Assembly: GCA_038323965.1 (NCBI GenBank)
Contig: JBBQHM010000004.1
Span: 1 to 49,726 of the forward strand
Direction of reading: 5' to 3'
DNA: 49,726 nt
DNA from: JBBQHM01 sp038323965
Lineage (GTDB): Bacteria; Verrucomicrobiota; Verrucomicrobiia; Chthoniobacterales; UBA10450
In this document: positions 40,215 through 47,139 of the stretch, piece after piece
Layout of the letters: the number at the start of each line of letters is the position of its first letter
Numbering within the stretch: position 1 is the first letter of the stretch
The notes under the pieces: model-generated
What the model saw: the letters and a program-made list of their open reading frames with translations, nothing else
The model's database searches: none
Told to the model about the DNA's origin: nothing
Translations under genes and position numbers: made by a program

Positions 40215-41604
40215 ACTCTAATCCGGGAGAATCCCGGACAGCGAGATCGTTCACGTTGGTAAAGCGTGCAGGCGAATTTCCGGCTGAAGCGCTGGTCTGG
40301 AGCGACTCGATTTCGAATCCCCGGACGTCCGAGGCGACAAGCAATGGGCGTGCGTCCTCCGCGATTGTTCGCAGCGTGACATCGCGCAATGTGACGTGGG
40401 ATGCGTGCTGGAGAAAAAGGCCAGCCGCCGGCAGCACGCTTAGCGACGAGCGCAGTTTTCCTTTCGCAAACAACGGGATAATCGCCGCATGCTCGCGAGT
40501 GCCGCCGCCCGGCGATTCAATCGTCACGTTTTCGAGCACGACATTTTCAATCGGCGAATCGGCGCGACCGGCAATAAGCGACGTCGGTGCGATTTCGTCG
40601 CGAAGCTGAAGGGCATCCGTCGCCGTGATATTTCGGAACACGATGTTTTTCATCCGGCCGACTTTCGCCTCGGGATCTGGGTTCCGAAGCCGATCGGTCA
40701 CGACAGCCCAGATCGGCCAACGCGCCTGCTTGATCGTGATGTCGGAATACTCAAGTCCATCGAGTGTCCCGCCATCCGCGCAGCGAATACCGATCGCAGC
40801 TTTCACCGCGCGCCCCACGGTAATTTTTGAGAAACGGATGTTGCGGAAATTGCCCAGCGTTTCGGAACCGATCTGAATGGCATTGGCCGAGCTCTCGAAA
40901 TGGCAATCGTGCACGAAAATATTCTCAGCGGCGATGATGCGGCCAAGCGCGTAGTCGGACTTGATCGAAATCGTATCGTCGCCGCACCCCGTAAACCGGC
41001 AGTCGCGCATTTCCACATCGCGACACCCAATGAGATTCACGCCGTCACGCGACTGTTTGATCGTGATGCCTTCGATCAGCACCGATTCGCAATCGTTCAG
41101 CAGATAAACAAAATGCGCGCCTTCCTCATGCGTCACGTTTTGGAAGTGAATCGAGCTGCTGCTGACCAGGGCGATGATTTTGTCGCCGGGACCGCCGCGC
41201 TTCGGGTCGCCTTCGACCAGATGGCCGCCGTTAATGTTGCCGCCGATGATCGCGAAATTGCGCAGGTTTTTCCCCCACATCAGGGCGTTGTGGAAATGGC
41301 TGTGGCCGAAGTCCTGGTAGCGATCGTAAAGATTCGGCTCGGGCGGATCGTAGCCTTTCCTGGCACCGGCGATCACCGCGCGGTCATCGAGAACGAAGCG
41401 CACGTTGCTCTGCAGATGGATCGAGGCTGCGGCGTAATTCCCGGGCGGAAAAACAACGTCGCCGCCGCCGCTGGCGCTGCACTTTTCGATCGCGGCGTTG
41501 ATCGCAGGCGTGTCGTTGGCGCGGCCGTTTCCTTTCGCGCCAAAGGTGCGCACATCAAATTGCGCAGCGGGAAAGGTGGGTAGGATCAGGCGCGGCGATT
41601 CCAT
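40204..41604 (-). CDS. GH28-like right-handed beta-helix protein without a signal peptide
   Basis: A 466-residue protein. The N-terminal FDVRTFGAKGNGRANDTPAINAAIEKC is the pectate-lyase-3 / GH28 entry segment. The body is a beta-helix with the polygalacturonase signature GCGDDTISIKSD (Asp209-Asp210) and a preceding SRDGVN (Asp188). The histidine-bearing GHG segment that normally follows is replaced by IQIGSETLGN, so canonical GH28 catalysis is doubtful. No signal peptide or membrane segment is seen from the chosen start, which is odd for a pectin-type enzyme. It may be a cytoplasmic glycan enzyme or a protein with a changed active site. Confidence 0.78.
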   Translation of the reverse strand: MESPRLILPTFPAAQFDVRTFGAKGNGRANDTPAINAAIEKCSASGGGDVVFPPGNYAAASIHLQSNVRFVLDDRAVIAGARKGYDPPEPNLYDRYQDFGHSHFHNALMWGKNLRNFAIIGGNINGGHLVEGDPKRGGPGDKIIALVSSSSIHFQNVTHEEGAHFVYLLNDCESVLIEGITIKQSRDGVNLIGCRDVEMRDCRFTGCGDDTISIKSDYALGRIIAAENIFVHDCHFESSANAIQIGSETLGNFRNIRFSKITVGRAVKAAIGIRCADGGTLDGLEYSDITIKQARWPIWAVVTDRLRNPDPEAKVGRMKNIVFRNITATDALQLRDEIAPTSLIAGRADSPIENVVLENVTIESPGGGTREHAAIIPLFAKGKLRSSLSVLPAAGLFLQHASHVTLRDVTLRTIAEDARPLLVASDVRGFEIESLQTSASAGNSPARFTNVNDLAVRDSPGLESSP

Positions 41605-41619
41605 TCTGCGCCGCGATGT

Positions 41620-42111
41620 TTATTCGATGTCGATCTCACGCACCCGCTTCAGCATACGCACCGCTTCGACATTATTGCGCACCTTGTCGCCGAGCCCGAC
41701 CGAGGATGGCACCGCGTCGATGACGACCGTGGGCGTGTTTGTATCCGACGTGTTCAACTGCACATTTTCCAATCCGAAAATCCGCGCGGAAAGAGGCTGT
41801 CGGGTTTCGAGATCCTTCACGCGATAAAGCTCTAGCGTGTTAGTTACCTTGCTGAAAATTCCTTCCGTGACTTTCAGGCGTTCCGTGGTGAGCTCGTAAA
41901 CCTTTGCTTTCGTTCGAAGATAATATCCAAGCGCAGTGATAAAAATAAAGATCAGCGAGAGGGGAATGAAGGGCGCGATCTGCCACCAGGACGTCCGCGA
42001 TAACGCAAACGTGGCACCCAGGATCGCTATCGCGCACAATGTGCAGGTGGCGAAGATGCCAATATTTTTCAGCTGTGACGATCTGCCGCGCCAGACAAGT
42101 TCTTCGGCCAT
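41620..42111 (-). CDS. Bacterial PH-domain membrane protein (YdbS-like)
   Basis: A 163-residue protein starting at the ATG at 42111 (MAEELVWRGRSSQLKN). Two membrane segments follow (IGIFATCTLCAIAILGATFAL and IAPFIPLSLIFIFITALGYYL). The C-terminal half is a bacterial PH domain of the PF03703 type, seen in YELTTERLKVTEGIFSKVTNTLELYRVKDLETRQPL and FGLENVQLNTSD. Function is not established for this family. It is divergent from the sugar nucleotidyltransferase gene by about 40 bases, and 15 bases upstream of the GH28-like gene on the same strand. Confidence 0.82.
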   Translation of the reverse strand: MAEELVWRGRSSQLKNIGIFATCTLCAIAILGATFALSRTSWWQIAPFIPLSLIFIFITALGYYLRTKAKVYELTTERLKVTEGIFSKVTNTLELYRVKDLETRQPLSARIFGLENVQLNTSDTNTPTVVIDAVPSSVGLGDKVRNNVEAVRMLKRVREIDIE

Positions 42112-42153
42112 GCGACACTTTCTATCAGCAGAGCGCGTGAGCACAAGCTACCG

Positions 42154-43107
42154 ATGGCCCGCTTAACCCAGGCCTTTGTGCTCGGCGCGGGATTGGGAAC
42201 GCGTTTGCGCCCGCTCACGGACGACTTGCCGAAGCCGCTCGTGCCGATTTTTCAAAAGCCGCTGATCACATTTGCGTTCGACCATTTGCTCGATGTAGGC
42301 GTGCGGAAATTCTTTGTGAACACGCATCACCGGCCCGGATGCTTTGCCGACGTATTTCCGGAGAGCCGTTATCGCGCTTGCGAGATTCACTTTGCCCACG
42401 AACCCGTGCTGCTCGAGACCGCCGGCGGGATTGCGAACATTGCCGACTTGTTAGGCCGCGAGCCGTTTATTGTTTATAACGGCGACATCCTTTCCGATCT
42501 GCCGCTGGACCCGTTGATCGACGAACACTTTCGCGCCGGGAACGTGATTACGCTGGCGCTTCGATCCGGCGGCGGACCGCAACACATCGCGCTGGAGAGC
42601 GGACGCGTGATCGATATTCACAATCAACTTGGGACGGGCGCGCCCGAAGCGTTCGTCTTCACCGGCATCTATATCGTGGAGTCAGCCTTTCTCGATCGTC
42701 TCGAGCGCGGTGCGAAGAAATCGGTGATTCCGCATTTTCTACAGCTCATCCGCGATGGCGAAAAACTGGGCGGCGTGATCATCGACGACGGTGAATGGCG
42801 GGACGTCGGGACGCCTGAAGCCTATCTGCAGTTACATCGCGATCTGCCCGGCCTGCAGTTTCCCAATTTCGAAGTGGACGATTCGGGATGGCGTGCGGTC
42901 GTGCATCCGACCGCAGAAATCGAAGCCGGCGTCGAGCTATTGGGCTGTACCGTCCTTGGCGCTGGCGCGCAGATCGGACGCGGCACAAAACTCGATGACA
43001 CGATCGTCTGGCCCGGTGCACAAATTGCTTCCAGCAGCGAGCTTTTACGCTGTATCGTCCGCACCCGCCAGAAAGCCGCCGGCGTGCTGCATGACACCAT
43101 CGTTTAA
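42154..43107 (+). CDS. Sugar-1-phosphate nucleotidyltransferase with left-handed beta-helix tail (MurU-like)
   Basis: A 317-residue enzyme. The nucleotide-binding signature is FVLGAGLGTRLRPLTDDLPKPLVPIF at residues 7-32, with IVYNGDILSDLPLDPLIDEH as the metal-binding acidic strand and a hexapeptide-repeat tail near 245-305 (ELLGCTVLGAGAQIGRGTKLDDTIVWPGAQIA). MurU, which forms UDP-MurNAc in peptidoglycan recycling, is about 220 residues and lacks the tail; mannose-1-phosphate guanylyltransferase-type enzymes have it. The next gene is an AmgK-like kinase, and the amgK-murU pairing known in Pseudomonas favours the MurNAc recycling role. The substrate call is inference. Confidence 0.75.
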   Translation: MARLTQAFVLGAGLGTRLRPLTDDLPKPLVPIFQKPLITFAFDHLLDVGVRKFFVNTHHRPGCFADVFPESRYRACEIHFAHEPVLLETAGGIANIADLLGREPFIVYNGDILSDLPLDPLIDEHFRAGNVITLALRSGGGPQHIALESGRVIDIHNQLGTGAPEAFVFTGIYIVESAFLDRLERGAKKSVIPHFLQLIRDGEKLGGVIIDDGEWRDVGTPEAYLQLHRDLPGLQFPNFEVDDSGWRAVVHPTAEIEAGVELLGCTVLGAGAQIGRGTKLDDTIVWPGAQIASSSELLRCIVRTRQKAAGVLHDTIV

Positions 43108-44085
43108 ATGAAAACGGAGTCGCTTCTACGTCAGACGCGCATCCGTTTTCCCGACCTCGGTGCGGGCGACATCAAGATCACGCCAATTGAAAAAGGCGGG
43201 TCGGATCGACGCTTCTACCGCGTCCGCTGCTCGCCGGAGCAGTCCATCATTCTGGTTAAATACAATCTCGATCGCGAGGAGAACCGGCACTACGTCGAGA
43301 TCGCGCAGTTCCTGGGCCGGCACGGGATCCGCGCTCCGAAAATTTATCACCACGATGCCGATGAAGGGTTGATCTGGATCGAGGACTTGGGCGCGGACGA
43401 TCTATGGTCGTATCGCGACGATACCTGGCTGGTCCGCCGTGCCTTCTATGAGTCCGCGCTCGATGAAGTAGTAAAACTTCACGAACTGCCTGGCGCAGCG
43501 ATGAACGAATTGCGCGGCCAAATGCCGCCGGAATTCGACCAGGAGCTTTATCTTTGGGAGCAATCATATTTTTCCGAGAATTGCCTCGGCCGCGTTTTCC
43601 ATCTTGAGGCGTCGGCCTTGCATGAACTCGCTTTGCTTCCGCGTTTGCGTGACATCGCAGACGAGCTGGCGTCGCGTCCGCGCGTGTTAGTGCATCGCGA
43701 TTTTCAGTCGCAGAACATCATCGTCCGAAACGGGCAGGCGCACTTGATCGACTTCCAGGGGATGCGTCCGGGCCTGGCGGAGTATGACGTCGCGTCGCTT
43801 TTGTACGATCCGTACGTCGCACTTTCAGAAGCCCAGGGTGTTGAATTGCGTGAGTATTACGAGGCGCGTCGCGGAATGAGTGGCGGTGATTTTGAGCGGA
43901 CATTTTCGCTCTGCGCGATGCAGCGCCTGATGCAGGCGCTTGGGGCGTACGGATTTCTCGGGCTGGTAAAAGGTAACGCGCAATTTTTGCAGCACATTCC
44001 GGAAGCGCTTCGATCGTTGCGGGAAGTCGTGGTAAAAATTGACGGCCTGGAGCCGCTACAGCGCGCCCTCGTGGCGCTGAGCTAG
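43108..44085 (+). CDS. AmgK-like sugar kinase (aminoglycoside phosphotransferase fold)
   Basis: A 325-residue kinase. It opens with a region containing EKGGSDRRFYRVRC, and has the catalytic loop VLVHRDFQSQNIIVRNGQAHLIDFQGMRPGLAEYDVASLL, where the HRDFQSQN and DFQG residues match the APH/choline kinase family. AmgK in Pseudomonas phosphorylates MurNAc and GlcNAc at the anomeric position to supply MurU. The ATG begins immediately after the nucleotidyltransferase stop, so the two genes are coupled. It lacks the features of antibiotic-resistance APH enzymes, and a house-keeping role is more likely. Convergent with the MBL hydrolase gene. Confidence 0.78.
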   Translation: MKTESLLRQTRIRFPDLGAGDIKITPIEKGGSDRRFYRVRCSPEQSIILVKYNLDREENRHYVEIAQFLGRHGIRAPKIYHHDADEGLIWIEDLGADDLWSYRDDTWLVRRAFYESALDEVVKLHELPGAAMNELRGQMPPEFDQELYLWEQSYFSENCLGRVFHLEASALHELALLPRLRDIADELASRPRVLVHRDFQSQNIIVRNGQAHLIDFQGMRPGLAEYDVASLLYDPYVALSEAQGVELREYYEARRGMSGGDFERTFSLCAMQRLMQALGAYGFLGLVKGNAQFLQHIPEALRSLREVVVKIDGLEPLQRALVALS

Positions 44086-44702
44086 CGCGCGTCGGCGACA
44101 AACGGGTTGGTTCGCCGCTCAGCGCCGATGGTCGTCGTCGGCCCGTGCCCCGGCAAGACCGTCACTTCGTCGCCGAGCGGATAGAGCTTGCTCCGTATCC
44201 CGCTAAACAGCAGCTCGCCATCGCCGCCGGGCAAATCCCACCGGCCGACTCCCCCTGCAAAAAGAACATCTCCGCCAACGAGCTTCTGTTCTTCCCGCGA
44301 GTAGAAACAAAGACTGCCGGGACAATGCCCAGGCACTTCGAGAATCTCGAACTTCATCCCGAGAAAATCGCGCTCGGCCGTCGCTTTGATGATGAAGTCC
44401 GGTTCCGCCGTCTCGATTTCGAGTTGAAACCCGAAATCCTTGAAGAAATCCGGTTCGGAAATCATCGGCACCGTCTCCGCGCTGCAGCCGATCTCGCATC
44501 GGAAGCGTCGCTTTAGCTTCGCGACGTCCGGGATATGATCGAAATGCCCGTGCGTCAGGATGAGCAGATCGAGTTTTACGTTCTGCGCTTCCAGCCATTC
44601 GCAGGCGCCCTGCGGGGCATCAAAAAGGATGGGGCCGCCCGGCGCGTGCACAAGATAGCAATTGGTGTCGAACATCCCGCCGCAAAATGTCTCCCACTTC
44701 AT
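44082..44702 (-). CDS. MBL-fold metallo-hydrolase
   Basis: A 206-residue protein with a complete metallo-beta-lactamase-fold metal site: LILTHGHFDHIPDVAKL (His51, His53, Asp55, His56), EVPGHCPGSLCFY, GGDVLFAGGVGRWDLPGGD and VTVLPGHGPTTTIG. It resembles glyoxalase II-like or YcbL-type hydrolases of thioesters. No RNase-J or lactamase-specific features are seen. It lies between the AmgK-like kinase (tail-to-tail overlap of four bases) and the tail-specific protease. Substrate unknown. Confidence 0.88.
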   Translation of the reverse strand: MKWETFCGGMFDTNCYLVHAPGGPILFDAPQGACEWLEAQNVKLDLLILTHGHFDHIPDVAKLKRRFRCEIGCSAETVPMISEPDFFKDFGFQLEIETAEPDFIIKATAERDFLGMKFEILEVPGHCPGSLCFYSREEQKLVGGDVLFAGGVGRWDLPGGDGELLFSGIRSKLYPLGDEVTVLPGHGPTTTIGAERRTNPFVADAR

Positions 44703-44892
44703 ATATGAGATATACGCGAGGGCGCGGCCACGCTCGCGCAGTTCCTGCTATGGAGAGCGTCCGTCGAAAGTTTTGGCTCAGATTGAATCTTCATCGCCGA
44801 CAAGTGTCTACCCTCTGCACTGCCAATCAATTGCATCCCGCAGGTTGCTTTCACCGGTAACGTCTGCGACTCTCCCCACTCTAAATCCCCTC

Positions 44893-47085
44893 ATGAACAA
44901 CCGGATTCGTCCGCTCGCCGCGCTCACGTGCGGCTTTTTTATCTTCGCCGCCTCATCGGTGGCGTTCGCAAAGTCTGATAGCGAGCAGGTCGCTGTCTCC
45001 GTTGGCCGACTTCTTGAAGAAGGCCACTACACCCATCAGCAGCTGAATGACGACGTCTCGAAAAAGTTCCTCAAGACCTACCTGGAGCTGCTTGATTTCA
45101 GCCACCTCTTCTTCACCCAGCAGGATGTCGACGGCATTACGCAGAAGTATGGGACGTCGCTCGATGACGATATTCTGCTTGGGAATCTCAAGCCCGCTTA
45201 CGAGATCTACGACCTTTACCAGAAGCGCGTCGATGAACGCGTCGCGAAGGTAAAAGATTATATCAAGCAACCGGCGGACACCCATGGCGATGGATCGATT
45301 GAATTAAGCCGGCAAAAATCGGCCTGGCCGAAAGACGAGGCCGAGGGCAACGAAATCTGGCGCGGTCGAATCACCAGCGAACTGCTGCAGGAATCGATGA
45401 GCGAACATCCGATCGAGCCCGGCCCGCAACTGGTGGCACGCCGTTACGATCGCCTTGCGCGCAATGTGCATGAGGAAGACCGCGACGAGCAGATGAAGCT
45501 CTTCCTCGAGGCGCTGGCTCAGACCTACGACCCGCATTCGGAATATCTCAGCAAAGCCGATCTCAAGAATTTCAGCATCAATATGGGTCTATCGCTGGTC
45601 GGCATCGGCGCCATGCTTCGCACTGAGGATGGCTACGCGAAAATCGAAAGCCTCGTGCCGGGTGGCCCGGCGCAGACCGATGGCCGTTTGAAGGTTGGCG
45701 ATAAAATCACCGCAGTTGGCCAGGGCCAGGGTGAGTTCGTGGATGTGCGCGACATGCGCCTGGACAAGGTCGTGGAATTAATCCGCGGCAAAAAAGGTTC
45801 GCATGTGCGGCTTCTGGTTATACCAACCGACGCGCCCGATCCTTCCAAGCGGAAGAACATCGATCTCGCGCGCGACGAAATTAAACTGAAAGACCAGGAA
45901 GCTCGCGCCGACATCATCATTAAAAACAACGCGAACGGCGATGCGGTGAAGCTCGGCTGGATCACGCTCCCGTCGTTTTACGCGGACATGGACAAGCATC
46001 AGAAAAGCACCACGCGCGATGTCGCGGCTTTGTTGAAGCGCTTAAAGAAGGAAAATATCGCAGGTCTGATCGTCGATCTTCGCCGGAACGGCGGCGGATC
46101 GCTGGAGGAAGCGATTTCTCTGACCGGGCTGTTTCTGAAATCGGGACCGGTCGTCCAGACGAAAGGTTCGAACGGAAACATCGTCGTCTCGAGCGACCCC
46201 GATCCGGGTATCGCGTACTCCGGACCGCTCATCGTTCTCACCAGCCGGCAGAGCGCATCGGCCAGCGAGATTTTCGCGGCGGCCCTCCAGGATTACGACC
46301 GCGCGCTCATCGTGGGCGACAAGATCACTTTCGGAAAAGGGACCGTGCAGACAATTCTTGAGATCGGGCGGTTCACCTCGCTTCTCGGCAGCCGGTCGCA
46401 GGATGACGGTGCGTTGAAGTTAACAATTCAGAAATTCTACCGCGTCGCTGGCGGGTCGACGCAACTCCACGGCGTCGCTTCTGATATCACGCTTCCGAGC
46501 TTGACCGATGTGCCGGAGTTTGGCGAAGGGGCGTTGAAAAATTGTCTGCCGTATGACGAAGTGCCAAAGGCGAAATACTCCAAGTGGTCCGATCCCGTCG
46601 CGCCGTTTGTTGGCGAACTGAAGCAGCGATCGACCGCGCGGATCGAGTCGAATCCGGAATTCCATTACATCATGGAAGACATGGGGAGACTGCGTCACCG
46701 CATCGACGACAATCGCATTTCGCTCAACGAAGATCAGCGTCGCAAAGAGCTGACGGAAGACAAAGTGCGCAAGGAAACGAGAACGAAGGATCGTCTCGCG
46801 CGTCATGACGAGGAGCCACGCATTTACCGGCTCACGCTGGATACGGTCGATAAACCCAATCTCCAGTTGATCATGTTCCCGGGGAAAGTTGCTTCCGCCA
46901 AATCGCCAAAAGTTGCGCCGGAAGCGGCGGGAGATTCCGACACGGAAAACGATCCACTCGCGGCCGTGGACGATGGAACGGGCAAAGAACCGGCGATCGA
47001 CCCGCAGCGCGACGAGGCGCTTAATATTCTGCACGACCTGGTGGATCTCGAGCACGCGCCCAAGACGGCGAGTGCCAAGCCGTAG
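44893..47085 (+). CDS. prc: Carboxy-terminal processing (tail-specific) protease Prc/Tsp
   Basis: A 730-residue S41 protease. The start is the ATG at 44893; the open frame extends 231 bases upstream without family features. A signal peptide (LTCGFFIFAASSVAFA) precedes an N-terminal helical domain, a PDZ domain (GIGAMLRTEDGYAKIESLVPGGPAQTDGRLKVGDKITAVG), and the S41 core with IAGLIVDLRRNGGGSLEEAI and SRQSASASEIFAAALQDYDRALIVGDKITFGKGTVQ, carrying the catalytic serine and the lysine in FGKG. The C-terminal tail is charged. Tsp-type enzymes trim or degrade periplasmic proteins. The length is similar to E. coli Prc (682 residues). The next gene begins about 55 bases downstream. Confidence 0.93.
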   Translation: MNNRIRPLAALTCGFFIFAASSVAFAKSDSEQVAVSVGRLLEEGHYTHQQLNDDVSKKFLKTYLELLDFSHLFFTQQDVDGITQKYGTSLDDDILLGNLKPAYEIYDLYQKRVDERVAKVKDYIKQPADTHGDGSIELSRQKSAWPKDEAEGNEIWRGRITSELLQESMSEHPIEPGPQLVARRYDRLARNVHEEDRDEQMKLFLEALAQTYDPHSEYLSKADLKNFSINMGLSLVGIGAMLRTEDGYAKIESLVPGGPAQTDGRLKVGDKITAVGQGQGEFVDVRDMRLDKVVELIRGKKGSHVRLLVIPTDAPDPSKRKNIDLARDEIKLKDQEARADIIIKNNANGDAVKLGWITLPSFYADMDKHQKSTTRDVAALLKRLKKENIAGLIVDLRRNGGGSLEEAISLTGLFLKSGPVVQTKGSNGNIVVSSDPDPGIAYSGPLIVLTSRQSASASEIFAAALQDYDRALIVGDKITFGKGTVQTILEIGRFTSLLGSRSQDDGALKLTIQKFYRVAGGSTQLHGVASDITLPSLTDVPEFGEGALKNCLPYDEVPKAKYSKWSDPVAPFVGELKQRSTARIESNPEFHYIMEDMGRLRHRIDDNRISLNEDQRRKELTEDKVRKETRTKDRLARHDEEPRIYRLTLDTVDKPNLQLIMFPGKVASAKSPKVAPEAAGDSDTENDPLAAVDDGTGKEPAIDPQRDEALNILHDLVDLEHAPKTASAKP

Positions 47086-47103
47086 CGCTTTCTTCGGAAA
47101 GCG

Positions 47104-47133
47104 ATGCCAATAGCGCCGCATTTCCGCTATCAT
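47104..47133 (+). promoter_or_regulatory. Candidate sigma70-type promoter before the TPR gene
   Basis: ATGCCA at 47104-47109 and TATCAT at 47128-47133 are separated by 18 bases, a moderate match to -35 and -10 elements. The ATG at 47140 follows the -10 by 6 bases, so the transcript would begin at or next to the start codon, as for the gene at 7553. No Shine-Dalgarno sequence is visible. The -35 match is weak, so read-through from prc is also possible. Confidence 0.35.
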
Positions 47134-47139
47134 GCGCGA

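Noticed and set aside
40900..41583. A 227-codon plus-strand open frame opposite the GH28-like gene
   Set aside because: Composition matches antisense of a beta-helix repeat gene, and no family is recognised.
43108..44085. The aminoglycoside phosphotransferase-fold gene as an antibiotic-resistance gene
   Set aside because: Its closest visible features match AmgK-type sugar kinases, and it is coupled to a sugar nucleotidyltransferase gene rather than to mobile elements.
46420..47133. A 237-codon minus-strand open frame opposite the end of prc
   Set aside because: Arginine- and phenylalanine-rich composition without motifs; prc on the plus strand is secure.
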